64,000 nucleotides of DNA from Acidobacteriota bacterium (GCA_003223645.1 QHVT01000012.1:62001-126000); one strand, 5' to 3'. Shown: positions 25,601-34,128, counted from the stretch's first letter. The notes: a model not told the origin generated them from the letters alone. Program-made: numbers and translations.

Positions 25601-26554
25601 TCACGCGTGTTTTCGGATCAACTTGCGCATCGTTTTCAACGCCGAGTTCGTCCATTCTTCGACGTGCGGCGTCTCTTCCACCGACTGCGTGCGCGTCGTG
25701 TGCGGAAGGTCGGCGATGAATTGCGAGATCGCCCACGTCATCGCATCGGGATCGGCGACGAACAGATTCTTGTGCAGTCCGCCTTCGAGCGTGTAGATGC
25801 GTTTCGCGGACGGACACGCCTCATAAATCTTGTGCGCCATCGAGCAGGGACAGGTCTCGTCTTCCGTTCCGTGGAGGATGAGCAGCGGCACCTGCAGCTT
25901 GCGGATGATGTCGATCGTGTTGAAGACGTCCGTGCCCGCGAAGACATGCATCGGGAAGCGTTTCCAGAACACCCTGGTGAGATCGGGGAGATTGGTGAAC
26001 GTCGACTGCAGGATCATCGCGTCGTACGGGTGGCGGCGGATGACCTGCGCGGCGACGGCGCCGCCTAACGAAAAGCCGTAGAGAATGTTCGGCACGCGCT
26101 TGGGCCGGATCTTGTCGTGAAATTTCGATGCTGTTAGGCCGTCGGCGACGACGCCGGAGAACGACGCGTGTCCGCTGCTCCTGCCGAATCCGCGATAGTC
26201 GAAAAACAGCGTGCTGAAGCCGGCATTGAGCAGGTGCGGGATCACGTCGGCGCTCGTCGTGAGATTGCCGGTGTTGCCGTGGCAGAAGACACTGCTCGCG
26301 ATCGGATGCTTCGCGCGGCAGTACCACGCGTGCAGCGTCTCGCCGTCGGGCGTCTCGATCCAATGCTCTTCGACCGCGCCGTCAGGGATGCCGTAGTCGG
26401 AGGGATCCCACGACTTCAGCGGATGGGGAGACGGGCAGAAAAGCTGGGCGCGACGAAAGAGGCGGCGGCCGATCTCCGCGCTGAGCAACGCGCCGCCGAC
26501 GAGCAGCGGCACGCCGAGTAGCTCCGATGGAGTGTGTCGATTGCGTCTGCGCAT
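25601..26554 (-). CDS. Membrane-anchored alpha/beta hydrolase (BEM46/ABHD13-like)
   Basis: A 317-residue hydrolase. The N-terminus has one hydrophobic segment (LLGVPLLVGGALLSAEI) that probably anchors it. Core motifs: FCHGNTGN (oxyanion), FFDYRGFGRSSG, nucleophile YGFSLGGAV, ILHGTEDETCP (acid) and GGLHKNLF (His). The order and spacing fit the Bem46/ABHD13 group of serine hydrolases, whose substrates are mostly unknown. The ATG at 26554 is preferred over a TTG two codons upstream. Confidence 0.82.
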   Translation of the reverse strand: MRRRNRHTPSELLGVPLLVGGALLSAEIGRRLFRRAQLFCPSPHPLKSWDPSDYGIPDGAVEEHWIETPDGETLHAWYCRAKHPIASSVFCHGNTGNLTTSADVIPHLLNAGFSTLFFDYRGFGRSSGHASFSGVVADGLTASKFHDKIRPKRVPNILYGFSLGGAVAAQVIRRHPYDAMILQSTFTNLPDLTRVFWKRFPMHVFAGTDVFNTIDIIRKLQVPLLILHGTEDETCPCSMAHKIYEACPSAKRIYTLEGGLHKNLFVADPDAMTWAISQFIADLPHTTRTQSVEETPHVEEWTNSALKTMRKLIRKHA

Positions 26555-26597
26555 GACCAACTATAACGCCGTCAGCAAAGATTCTGCCTTAAGTCGT

Positions 26598-26698
26598 GTC
26601 ATTCCGAGCCGCGTAGACGGCGAGGAACCCCCGGCGCAAGAACGCGAGTCGCTCCGTCGGCGGGAGATCCTTCGCCGTCTCACGCGGCTCAGGATGAC
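26598..26698. repeat. Palindromic repeat, family GTCATTCCGAGC
   Basis: Left arm GTCATTCCGAGCCGCG and right arm CGCGGCTCAGGATGAC, about 100 bp in all. Relatives lie at 42163-42246 and inside tilS. Elements with these ends are widespread in environmental bacteria. Confidence 0.8.
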
Positions 26699-26720
26699 AC
26701 CTGGAGTAGATTGCAGCGCG

Positions 26721-27155
26721 ATGAAGTACATCGAGTCACGAACGCGTGTGCGCTACAAAGAAACCGATCAGATGGGGATCGCCCATCATTCGAATTACAT
26801 CGTCTGGTTCGAGATCGGGCGGACGGATCTCTGCCGCGCGACCGGCATTCCGTACGCGGAGATCGAGCGGCGCGGCTACATCCTCGTCGTGACGGAGATC
26901 GGCTGCCGCTATCGCACGCCGTTTCGCTACGACGACGAGGTGCTGATCCGCACGTCGGTCGGCGAGATGGGCAGCCGGCTGATGAAGTTCACATACGAGC
27001 TGTTCGACGCCGAGGGCCGCGAGAAGCGCGCGAACGGCTTCAGCGCGCACGTCTGGCTCGATCTGCAGTCGCGCAAACCGGTACGCGCCGACGCGGAGGT
27101 CGTGCGCGCGTTCGAAGCATTCCTTGCCGAGACTCAGAGGCGCCCAGGCGCATAG
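26721..27155 (+). CDS. Acyl-CoA thioesterase, YbgC/FadM type (hotdog fold)
   Basis: A 144-residue 4HBT-family thioesterase that cleaves acyl-CoA. The active-site helix start RYKETDQMGIAHHSNYIVWF has the catalytic Asp of the YbgC motif. The core ends FSAHVWLDLQSRKPVR. The last residues, AETQRRPGA, are encoded by the tandem-word repeat that follows, and the TAG stop lies inside a GCATAGGCTC word, so the natural C-terminus has been replaced or extended by the repeat. Confidence 0.85.
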   Translation: MKYIESRTRVRYKETDQMGIAHHSNYIVWFEIGRTDLCRATGIPYAEIERRGYILVVTEIGCRYRTPFRYDDEVLIRTSVGEMGSRLMKFTYELFDAEGREKRANGFSAHVWLDLQSRKPVRADAEVVRAFEAFLAETQRRPGA

Positions 27156-27263
27156 GCTCAGAGGCTCAGAGGGTCAGAGGCTCAGAGGGATCCGCTATGA
27201 GCCCATGAGCCTATGCGCCCATGAGCCCATGAGCCTCTGCGCCCATGAGCCTCTGAGCCCCTG
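27131..27263. repeat. Tandem-word hairpin element, words GGCTCAGA/GAGCCCAT
   Basis: CTCAGAGG words on the left, CCATGAGCCTATGCG words on the right; close to the block at 22784-23070. It provides the stop codon of the upstream thioesterase. Confidence 0.75.
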
Positions 27264-27268
27264 ATCGA

Positions 27269-27685
27269 CTACAGCTTCGTGAATCCGCCCTTGAGAATGC
27301 CGTCCGGATTCGCGGCGAAGGTGCGTTTATTCGCCTCGTTGGTGAAGTAATAAACCTTCCCCTTGTACTCGAACGTCGGCGTCACGGCGCGAATGGAGAT
27401 CTTGCTGCCGTCGATCGGATCCATCGCGATGGCCGGTGAGAACGGGAGCTGCGCGCGCAGCTTCTCATCCTCGGGAGTCAGGACCACGGGATTCTCGGCC
27501 ACGGTCTTTGGCTTCAGCGGCGGCGCCTCATCGTTCAGCACTGGAGGAGGATCGAGTTGCGCGGGACGCGGAGGAGCGGAGTCGATCGTGCGCAGCTCGG
27601 CGCGCTGTGCGGACGTCTGGGAAGGGGGCGCGGAGTCGCAGGCTGCGAAGAGGAGAACGAGTCCCAGTGCTAACGCGTGGCGCAT
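27269..27685 (-). CDS. YHS-domain lipoprotein
   Basis: A 138-residue lipoprotein: MRHALALGLVLLFAAC gives the lipobox cysteine at residue 16. A proline-rich spacer is followed by a C-terminal YHS-like domain (about 90-137): MDPIDGSKISIR, then YKGKVYYFTNEANKRTF and NPDGILKG. YHS domains often bind metal and occur with copper/heavy-metal proteins, but the usual DPVCGM cysteine is replaced here (DPIDGS), so metal binding is doubtful. The ATG at 27685 is preferred to TTG 27688. Confidence 0.7.
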   Translation of the reverse strand: MRHALALGLVLLFAACDSAPPSQTSAQRAELRTIDSAPPRPAQLDPPPVLNDEAPPLKPKTVAENPVVLTPEDEKLRAQLPFSPAIAMDPIDGSKISIRAVTPTFEYKGKVYYFTNEANKRTFAANPDGILKGGFTKL

Positions 27686-27718
27686 CAAGTGGATAGAGTA
27701 CTGCGAGTGGCGCGCCAG

Positions 27719-27815
27719 CCGTAATTGTGAATTGTGAATTGTGGATTGTGAGCCGAGAAGGATGAGGACGCCGCTCGCGACCCCTTCACAATTCTCAATT
27801 CACCATTCTCAATCT
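27719..27815. repeat. Tandem-word hairpin element, word AATTGTG
   Basis: AATTGTGAATTGTG words on the left; TTCACAATTCTCAATTCACC words on the right. AT-rich compared with the surroundings. It lies directly downstream of the tRNA-Leu 3' end on the minus strand. Confidence 0.75.
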
Positions 27816-27822
27816 GGTTCGT

Positions 27823-27909
27823 TGGTGCCCGGGACTGGAATCGAACCAGCACCCGCTAATGCGGACAGGCTTCTGAGACCTGCGCGTCTACCAATTCCGC
27901 CACCCGGGC
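27823..27909 (-). tRNA. tRNA-Leu (anticodon CAG)
   Basis: 87 bases including an encoded CCA. The acceptor GCCCGGG pairs with CCCGGGC. D-arm GGTGGCGGAATTGGTAGAC, anticodon loop CTCAGAA flanked by CAGGT/GCCTG, a long variable arm and T-loop GGTTCGATTCC are all present. The long variable arm fits class II tRNA-Leu. Confidence 0.95.
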
Positions 27910-28016
27910 AATAGGTTGTGGGATTCTAGTGGCGCAGGGAGGAATGTCAATTGCCTGAGTGAAATTCCAGAGCGATGCTTCCCACCTCGGACCGAAACGA
28001 CTATCCTGACTCATCG

Positions 28017-28649
28017 ATGTCCACCCCTTCGTCTCCGGCTGCACCGACGCTGATCGATCGGCCTGAGCGGGTTCCACGGGACTTATCGAATGAGATCTGG
28101 AACCTGCCGAACGCGCTGACGCTGTTCCGCATTTTTCTCGTCCCGTTTCTGGTCGTCGTGCTGTTGACGAAGTTCATCGGCCGCGAGTACGTCGGACTCG
28201 GCATTTTCCTCCTCGCCGCGCTCACCGATTTCCTCGACGGCTACTTCGCGCGCAAGAGCGGCAAGATCACGCGCCTCGGCACGCTCCTCGATCCGATCGC
28301 CGACAAACTTCTGACCTCGGCCGCGTTTATCTCGCTCGTTGAAATGGATCCGGCGCATGTGCCGGCGTGGATGGTGGTGATCATCATCGGCCGCGAGTTC
28401 GCGGTGTCGGGCCTCCGCTCGATTGCCGCGCAGCAGGGCGTCGACATCCCGGCGTCGCCGCTCGGCAAAGGAAAACTGATCTCGCAGGTGGTCGCCATCT
28501 CGCTGCTCATCCTCGGCTATGAGCTCGGCGAGCTGCAGCTGACCGGCACGATCGCGCTTTGGGCGGTGATGCTCTTCGCGCTCGCTTCGGCGATCGACTA
28601 CTTCATCAAGTTCACGAGGGTCTACATCCTCGATCGGCCGGCGAAATAG
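28017..28649 (+). CDS. pgsA: CDP-diacylglycerol-glycerol-3-phosphate 3-phosphatidyltransferase
   Basis: Membrane enzyme making phosphatidylglycerol phosphate. The CDP-alcohol phosphatidyltransferase signature D-G-x2-A-R-x8-G-x3-D-x3-D is complete, from DGYFARKSGK through TRLGTLLDPIAD. Several membrane helices and NLPNALTLFRIFLVPFL at the start of the conserved region support the PgsA type. The protein has a 30-residue polar N-terminal extension; ATG 28017 is used, while ATG 27975 is also in frame and possible. It is followed at once by a strong palindrome that may end the transcript. Confidence 0.9.
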   Translation: MSTPSSPAAPTLIDRPERVPRDLSNEIWNLPNALTLFRIFLVPFLVVVLLTKFIGREYVGLGIFLLAALTDFLDGYFARKSGKITRLGTLLDPIADKLLTSAAFISLVEMDPAHVPAWMVVIIIGREFAVSGLRSIAAQQGVDIPASPLGKGKLISQVVAISLLILGYELGELQLTGTIALWAVMLFALASAIDYFIKFTRVYILDRPAK

Positions 28650-28650
28650 A

Positions 28651-28703
28651 GGAGAGCGGGCGTCCCGCCCGCCCCCGGGAGGCGGCCGGGACGGCCGCTC
28701 TCC
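28651..28703. repeat. GC-rich palindromic repeat, family GAGCGGGC
   Basis: GGAGAGCGGGCGTCCCGCCC on the left, GGCCGGGACGGCCGCTCTCC on the right. It sits between the convergent stops of pgsA and rsmI and may act as a two-way terminator. Confidence 0.8.
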
Positions 28704-28705
28704 GA

Positions 28706-29530
28706 TCAGCCGGCCAGCAAGCGATAGACGTCGTTCTTGCGCATCCCGAATTTCTCGGCGACCGCTTTCACCGCATCGTTGCGCCGCATCCCGCTCTCGC
28801 GCAGCCGCTCGAATTCTTCGCGCAGGGTTTCCGTCGACACTGCTTCCGCTTCGCGCGCGGGTGCCGCGAAGACGAGCGTGATCTCGCCGTGCACGCGATC
28901 GCGCTCGCGCAGTTGCGCGAGCACCTCGGAGATTTTTCCGCTGATGATTTCCTCGTGCATCTTCGTCATCTCGCGCGCGACCGCGACTTCGCTGTCGCCG
29001 AAGACTTCGAGCGCGTCTTCGAGTGACGCGACGACGCGCTCGGGCGACTCGTAGATGACGACCGTGTGCGCGAGCTCCGCGGCGTTGCGATAGAAGTCGA
29101 GCCGCTCGCCCTGGCGATGCGGCGTGAAGCCGAGGAACGTGAAGGGGAGTGGAGGGAGGCCGCTGGCGGCGAGCGCGAGGACGCCCGCGAACGGACCGGG
29201 AATCGGCTCGACGCGCAAGCCGCGCTCGCGCGCGATACGAACGATGCGATAACCGGGATCGGAGATCACCGGCATGCCCGCGTCGCTGACCAGTGCCAGC
29301 GTCTCGCCGCGCTCGACGCGATCGACGAGGCCCGCCGCTTTTTCATCTTCGTTGTGCTCGTGATAGCTGTCGGTCGGACGATCGATGCCGAAGTGCGTGA
29401 GCAGCTTCCGCGTGTGCCGCGTGTCCTCGCACAAAATCAGATCGGCCGACTTCAGCGCATCGATCGCGCGCGGCGGCATGTCCGACAGATTGCCGAGCGG
29501 AGTGCCGACGATGAGGAGCGTGCCTGGCAT
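28706..29530 (-). CDS. rsmI: 16S rRNA (cytidine1402-2'-O)-methyltransferase
   Basis: Ribosomal RNA methylase of the tetrapyrrole-methylase fold, 274 residues. Family motifs: LLIVGTPLGNLSDMPPRA at the start, LCEDTRHTRKLL, SYHEHNE, LVSDAGMPVISDPG, VEPIPGPFAGVLALAASGLP and YESPERVVASL. The C-terminal tail, VKAVAEKFGMRKNDVYRLL, is the helix-turn-helix-like end seen in RsmI. ATG 29530 fits the conserved N-terminus; a longer frame would run into a palindromic repeat. Confidence 0.95.
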   Translation of the reverse strand: MPGTLLIVGTPLGNLSDMPPRAIDALKSADLILCEDTRHTRKLLTHFGIDRPTDSYHEHNEDEKAAGLVDRVERGETLALVSDAGMPVISDPGYRIVRIARERGLRVEPIPGPFAGVLALAASGLPPLPFTFLGFTPHRQGERLDFYRNAAELAHTVVIYESPERVVASLEDALEVFGDSEVAVAREMTKMHEEIISGKISEVLAQLRERDRVHGEITLVFAAPAREAEAVSTETLREEFERLRESGMRRNDAVKAVAEKFGMRKNDVYRLLAG

Positions 29531-29546
29531 CCAGCGGAGTATGTCG

Positions 29547-29608
29547 GTGTAGGGCAGGTTTTCCAACCTGCCCCCCCGGGGACGCAGGCTGGAAAGCCTG
29601 CGCTACAC
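29547..29608. repeat. Palindromic repeat, family GTGTAGGGCAGG
   Basis: Ends GTGTAGGGCAGG and CCTGCGCTACAC, with inner hairpins AGGTTTTCCAACCT and AGGCTGGAAAGCCT. Between rsmI and the IPT-protein gene, same-strand neighbours. Confidence 0.85.
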
Positions 29609-29615
29609 GATGCGA

Positions 29616-30698
29616 TCAGCGCGGCGTCAACACGGTCACGTGCTGCGTGACGTTGTTCGTCACGGACACGAGCGCATAAAACGGCGCGTTGCTGTCGTCG
29701 ACCGGCTCGATCACGACCTGCACGGAATCTGCGCCGGCGGACGGGAGCAACAGCTCGGCGACCGGCACTGAATACGGGTAGCCTTCGAGCAGCGCCGCCG
29801 TCGTCGCCTGCAACTGGGTGATCACGCTCGAAGCGGATGGCGGCGGTTGGCGATAAGGGCTGGCGGTCACCTCGGGCTGCGTGCGCAGCGTGACGTGAAA
29901 CGCGCGCGGCTTGTCGTCCGGTGAATAAATCCGCAGCGTTGCGCGGAACGGATCGGCAGTCGGCACGTCCGCGATCGTCGTGCGCGCGTGTAGGAACTCG
30001 CTCTCGCGCACCGACGACACGCGCGTTCCGAAGTTCGTCTCCGCGCGCGATGCGTCGAAGGCGCGTGTCTGGAAGAACACGTGGTCCGCGATCGCGCGAG
30101 GAATCCGCACGACGACCGGTCCCGTGAGAGCGAGGTCGAGACGTGACGTCGACCGTGGCTCGAGATCGACGAATTGCGGCAGCGCCGGTGAGACCAGCAA
30201 GCGGGGATCGCCCCACGGAACATTGATGGAGAAGGCACTGTCGGTGTCATTCACCACGATCGTCGAAGTCTTCCACTGCGAGCCGAATGCGCCCGGAGCG
30301 GAAGTGCGCGTGGTGCCAACCAGCGGCAGCAACACATTTTCATAGGCATCGTCGTCGACGAAGAGAATCGCCCCCGGAGCGACCGCGGGAGAACCGTAGG
30401 GGTGGTGCAGCTCGAACGTTGCGGGTCCCGCCACGGATTGCGGCGGGACGTTGACTCTGAGCTCCAGACCGTAAAAGTAGATGGCCGAGCGCGGGAGCTG
30501 GACACCTCGAATGACGACGTCGAGATTGCACGACGAGCCGCATTCCGAGGAGGCCCAGCCGCTGGTCGTGACGGTGATGGTTCCGCCGTGAACGCTCAGC
30601 ACGTTCGGCCGGATCGAAACGATGGTGGGAGTGAGCGCGAATGCGGCGGCGGGGAGGAGGAGAAACGCCAGCAACGTAGCGAGGCGTGATCGGGTCAT
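29616..30698 (-). CDS. Secreted IPT/TIG-domain-like protein
   Basis: A 360-residue exported protein: the signal RLATLLAFLLLPAAAFA is cleaved before LTPT. The first domain (about 20-110), TPTIVSIRPNVLSVHGGTI, resembles an IPT/TIG immunoglobulin-like fold. The remainder is beta-rich (VVVRIPRAIADHVFF, VTLRTQPEVT) without recognised catalytic motifs. It lies 10 bases downstream of the TrmH methylase on the same strand. Function unknown; a surface or periplasmic role is likely. Confidence 0.65.
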   Translation of the reverse strand: MTRSRLATLLAFLLLPAAAFALTPTIVSIRPNVLSVHGGTITVTTSGWASSECGSSCNLDVVIRGVQLPRSAIYFYGLELRVNVPPQSVAGPATFELHHPYGSPAVAPGAILFVDDDAYENVLLPLVGTTRTSAPGAFGSQWKTSTIVVNDTDSAFSINVPWGDPRLLVSPALPQFVDLEPRSTSRLDLALTGPVVVRIPRAIADHVFFQTRAFDASRAETNFGTRVSSVRESEFLHARTTIADVPTADPFRATLRIYSPDDKPRAFHVTLRTQPEVTASPYRQPPPSASSVITQLQATTAALLEGYPYSVPVAELLLPSAGADSVQVVIEPVDDSNAPFYALVSVTNNVTQHVTVLTPR

Positions 30699-30708
30699 GA
30701 AAGTTATC

Positions 30709-31443
30709 TTAACGACTTGCGAAGCTGCGTGACAACAAAATTGCGGCGCTCGATGCGACGTTGAGCGACTCGACGCGCTTCGACATCGGAATCGCAATCG
30801 CTTTCGCCGCGCGGCGAATGTCGTCCGACACGCCCGCGCCTTCGTTTCCGAACACGAGCACGGCATCGCGCCCGGGCGGGTCGGCGGCTTCGCCTTGCAT
30901 GTCGGCGACGATCAGCTTCGCGTCGCGCAAATCGTGTGCGGTGATGTTTGCGACCGGCACGTTGAGGATCGTGCCGGCCGAGGCGCGGATCGCTTTCGGT
31001 CCGTACGCGTCAGCGCAGCCGGGCAGGAGCAGCACGCCCGCGGCGTCGAACGCGGCGGCGAGCCGCACGATCGTGCCGACATTGCCGGGATCCTGCACCG
31101 CGTCGAGTGCAACGGCGACGGTGTCGCGCCGCGCGAGAATTTCATTCGCGTCGTGATGCGGACGTTCGAAAAGAGCGAGCACGGTTTGCGGAGAGCGCGT
31201 GTCGCTCAGTTGGTCGAACAATTCATTCGTGAAGTGGACGACAGGCAATCCTGCCTGTCGATCGGGGAGAGGCAGGATTGCCTGTTCTCCACGCTCTGCG
31301 ACTACGATCGGCTTCCATCCCGCTGCGATCGCGTCCGCGACCTGCTTCGGTCCTTCGATCACGATCTCGCCGTCGTGCTCGCGGATCGCGTCGCGAACCC
31401 GCTTGAAGATCGGATTCTGCCGGCTGCTGATCGCGTTCTTCAT
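30709..31443 (-). CDS. TrmH/SpoU-family RNA 2'-O-methyltransferase
   Basis: A 244-residue RNA ribose methylase. The three SpoU motifs are present: LDAVQDPGNVGTIVRLA, VFGNEGAGVS and IPMSKRVESLNVASSAAI, which together form the trefoil-knot SAM site. The N-terminal substrate-binding domain (about 10-90) includes IVIEGPKQVADAI. Residues of about 51-69 (ERGEQAILPLPDRQAGLPV) are encoded by a palindromic repeat inserted in frame. The tRNA or rRNA target cannot be assigned. Confidence 0.9.
   Translation of the reverse strand: MKNAISSRQNPIFKRVRDAIREHDGEIVIEGPKQVADAIAAGWKPIVVAERGEQAILPLPDRQAGLPVVHFTNELFDQLSDTRSPQTVLALFERPHHDANEILARRDTVAVALDAVQDPGNVGTIVRLAAAFDAAGVLLLPGCADAYGPKAIRASAGTILNVPVANITAHDLRDAKLIVADMQGEAADPPGRDAVLVFGNEGAGVSDDIRRAAKAIAIPMSKRVESLNVASSAAILLSRSFASR
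31236..31290. repeat. Palindromic repeat inside the TrmH gene (family ACAGGCAATC)
   Basis: GACAGGCAATCCTGCCTGTC, a short spacer and GAGAGGCAGGATTGCCTGTT. A fuller copy lies at 39146-39210. The length keeps the reading frame open. Confidence 0.9.
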
Positions 31444-31458
31444 TAGAATGCGCCGCCG

Positions 31459-32658
31459 ATGATACTGAAGCTCATCAAGATGGCGGCCGGCAGCGCGGCG
31501 AAAGTCTCGCCGTGGACCGCGTTCTGGACGTTTCCGAGCATTCTCGCCTCCGCATTCGTGATCGCGTGGGGCGCCGAGGCCGCACAGTTTCTGATCTCGC
31601 AGGGACTCGCGCTGGCGATTCTCGCGTGGATGCAGACGCTGCCCGAGTTCGCGGTGGAGGCGGTGATCGCGTGGAACGCGGGGAAAGATCCGTCGCAGAC
31701 GCATCTCGCGATCGCGAACTTCACCGGCTCGCTGCGGCTCCTCGTCGGACTCGGATGGCCGATGATCTACTTTGTCGCGGCGGCGTTCAGCCGGAAACGA
31801 GACCGCGGGTTCGTGAAGCTCGAGCTCGACCGCGAGCACTCGGTCGAAGTGTTCGGCCTCTTTCTTCCAATCGCGTACTTTACGTTCATCTGGTGGAAGG
31901 GGACGCTCACGCTGTGGGACGCGTTTCCGCTCACCTTGTTCTATGCCCTCTATCTCTGGATTCTCTGGGGAATCCCTCCTCAGGAGGAAACCGACGAGAC
32001 GATGGAGGACCTCGGCACGGTGCCGAGGAAAATCCTGGAGCTGAAGCCGCGCATGCGCAATGCGGCGATCTGGGCGCTGTTCATCGCCGGTGGCCTCATC
32101 CTCTATCTCTCCGCGCATCCGTTTTTGAATTCGATGCTCGCGATCGCGAGCTCGATGGGCGTCTCGACGTTCGTCTTCGTGCAATGGGTCGCGCCGTTCC
32201 TCTCCGAGTTCCCCGAGAAACTGAGCGCGTTCTACTGGGCGCGCAAAGTCTCGACGGCGAGCGTCGCGCTGATGAACATGGTGTCGTCGAACATCAACCA
32301 GTGGAGCATTCTCTCGGCGATGATCCCGGTGCTCTTCGTCATCAGCGCGGGCGAGATCAAGCCGCTGCAGTTCGATCAGTTCCAGCGCCACGAGATCATC
32401 CTCACGATCCTGCAGAGCTTTCTCGGATTTTTGCTGCTGTTGAATCTCGAGCTGGTGATGTGGGAGGCGCTGATCCTCTTCGTGTTCTGGGCGGTGCAGT
32501 TCTTCGTGCCGTCGATCCGCGAGCAGATGATCTGGGTCTACGTCACGTGGTGCGCGTTCGAGATCCTGAAGCTGCTCTTCGCGCGCAAGGCGCCCGCGGC
32601 GTGGATCGGATTTCGCCACACGCTGAGAATCCGTTTCGCGCCGAAAGGCGAGGGATGA
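31459..32658 (+). CDS. CaCA-type cation exchanger (sodium/calcium exchanger-like)
   Basis: A 399-residue membrane protein with about ten helices in two halves. Each half has an alpha-repeat pattern: LAILAWMQTLPEFAVEAVI with IANFTGSLRLLVG, and VAPFLSEFPEKLSAFYWAR with LMNMVSSNINQWSIL. The acidic residues after LP/LS match the ion-binding Glu of Na+/Ca2+ exchangers; the paired N-G-S / S-S-N-I elements fit too. The ion actually moved is unknown. It diverges from the TrmH gene by 15 bp and its stop overlaps the aminotransferase start. Confidence 0.8.
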   Translation: MILKLIKMAAGSAAKVSPWTAFWTFPSILASAFVIAWGAEAAQFLISQGLALAILAWMQTLPEFAVEAVIAWNAGKDPSQTHLAIANFTGSLRLLVGLGWPMIYFVAAAFSRKRDRGFVKLELDREHSVEVFGLFLPIAYFTFIWWKGTLTLWDAFPLTLFYALYLWILWGIPPQEETDETMEDLGTVPRKILELKPRMRNAAIWALFIAGGLILYLSAHPFLNSMLAIASSMGVSTFVFVQWVAPFLSEFPEKLSAFYWARKVSTASVALMNMVSSNINQWSILSAMIPVLFVISAGEIKPLQFDQFQRHEIILTILQSFLGFLLLLNLELVMWEALILFVFWAVQFFVPSIREQMIWVYVTWCAFEILKLLFARKAPAAWIGFRHTLRIRFAPKGEG

Positions 32659-33875
32659 TACAAAGTGCCATGCCCACCGTCGCCGTCCGCCCGACGATCC
32701 GCCTGACCAACCGCGTTTCCGCGATGCAGGAGTCTCCGACGCTCGCGGTGCTCAATCGCGCGACGGCGCTGATCGCACAGGGCGTGGACGTCGTCGACTT
32801 CGGACCGGGCGAGCCCGATTTCGCGACGCCGCACAGCGTCGCCGAAGCGGGCAAGCGCGCCATCGATCGCGGCTTCACGAAATATACGAACGCGAGCGGC
32901 ATCAAGTCGCTGCGCGAGGCGGTTGCCGCGCGCTACAACAAACGCTACGGAACGTCGCTCGCGGTGGAGCACGTGATCACCGGCTGCGGCGGCAAGCAGG
33001 AGCTGTTCAACCTCGCGCTCGCGCTCGTGCACGAAGACGACGAAGTGATCATCCCGGCGCCGTACTGGGTCAGCTTTCCCGATCAGGTGGCGTTCGCGGG
33101 CGGACGTCCCGTGTTCGCGCAGACGCGCGCGGAAGAACAGTTCCGGCCGACGCTCGCATCGATCGAGGCCGTGGCGACGGAGCGCACGCGCGGCGTGATC
33201 CTCAACTCGCCGTGCAATCCGACCGGCGCGGTGATCCGCGAGAGCGAGCTCGCGCGCATCGTCGAATGGTGCGTATCGCGCGACGCGTTTCTCATCTTCG
33301 ACGAAACCTACGAGCTGTTCGTCTACGACGGCAACGAGCACGCGTCCGCGGCGCGCTGGATCGAGCAATATCCCGAGACCGTGATCCTCGTGAACTCGAT
33401 GTCCAAAACGTTCGCGATGACCGGCTGGCGTCTCGGATACGCGATCGCGCATCCCGACATCATCAGCGCGCTCGGAAAAATCCAGAGCCACTCGACGTCG
33501 AACCCCAGCACGATCGCGCAGCAGGCCGCGCTCGAAGCGCTGACCGGCGGCAACGAGGACGCGCAGCGGATGCACGACGCGTATTGCGAGCGCCGCGGGT
33601 GGCTCGTGCCGGCGCTGAACGATATCCCCGGTTTCTGCTGCGCCGACCCCGACGGCGCGTTCTACGTCTTCCCCGAGGTCCGCGCTTTCTTCGGAAAAGC
33701 CGGCATCACCGACTCCCAATCCTTCGCGTCTTACCTCCTCGACGAAGCGCGCGTCGCTGTCGTGCCCGGAGGCGCCTTCGGCGCCGACGACTTCGTGCGC
33801 ATCAGCTACGCGACGTCGATGGAGCGGATTCGCGAGGGGGTGGCGCGGATGCGCGCGGCGTTGGGAAAGCTCTAG
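32655..33875 (+). CDS. Pyridoxal-phosphate aminotransferase, class I (aspartate aminotransferase-like)
   Basis: A 406-residue fold-type I aminotransferase. Motifs: VVDFGPGEPDFATP, YTNASGIKSLREAVA, NSPCNPTGAV, DETYELFVYDG and the PLP-lysine site NSMSKTFAMTGWRLGY; the C-terminal Arg region reads FVRISYATSMERI. The profile fits subgroup I-gamma AspB-type enzymes, which act on aspartate, alanine or aromatic substrates. ATG 32655 overlaps the exchanger stop (ATGA); ATG 32670 is an alternative. Confidence 0.9.
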   Translation: MIQSAMPTVAVRPTIRLTNRVSAMQESPTLAVLNRATALIAQGVDVVDFGPGEPDFATPHSVAEAGKRAIDRGFTKYTNASGIKSLREAVAARYNKRYGTSLAVEHVITGCGGKQELFNLALALVHEDDEVIIPAPYWVSFPDQVAFAGGRPVFAQTRAEEQFRPTLASIEAVATERTRGVILNSPCNPTGAVIRESELARIVEWCVSRDAFLIFDETYELFVYDGNEHASAARWIEQYPETVILVNSMSKTFAMTGWRLGYAIAHPDIISALGKIQSHSTSNPSTIAQQAALEALTGGNEDAQRMHDAYCERRGWLVPALNDIPGFCCADPDGAFYVFPEVRAFFGKAGITDSQSFASYLLDEARVAVVPGGAFGADDFVRISYATSMERIREGVARMRAALGKL

Positions 33876-33885
33876 GAGCCTGCGC

Positions 33886-33992
33886 GGCAGAAACGACGAT
33901 CTCAGGCGGTTGCGCCGCTCGAAGCCGCAGGTCGTGACGTGGCGACAAGCATGCCGCAAGGCGGAGCAATCCACGCAGCCGCCCGTGGCGGC
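33886..33992. repeat. Dispersed ~107-bp repeat, reverse copy of 5168-5274
   Basis: Reads GGCAGAAACGACGATCTCAG through GCAGCCGCCCGTGGCGGC, the reverse complement of the copies at 5168 and 5288. Confidence 0.9.
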
Positions 33993-33999
33993 TAGTGCC

Positions 34000-34059
34000 T
34001 TTGTGGCGACCGCTGCCCTCAGCGGTCGCGGTGCCGCTGAGGGCAGCGGCACCCACAAA
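34000..34059. repeat. Palindromic repeat, family TTTGTGG (second copy)
   Basis: TTTGTGGCGACCGCTGCCC with inner CAGCGGTCGC, then GCCGCTGAGGGCAGCGGC and CCACAAA. It directly follows the repeat at 33886. The remaining leader to 34128 holds only the ribosome site AAGGAG at 34117-34122. Confidence 0.85.
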
Positions 34060-34128
34060 CACCACGAAATTTTAGGAGGACGTGGGCCCGTTCCGACACG
34101 CGGTCAACCTAACAGCAAGGAGATTTTT

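Noticed and set aside
30709-32619. 636-residue minus-strand frame over the cation exchanger
   Set aside because: The upper part is an Arg/Asp-rich shadow; the TrmH gene starts at ATG 31443.
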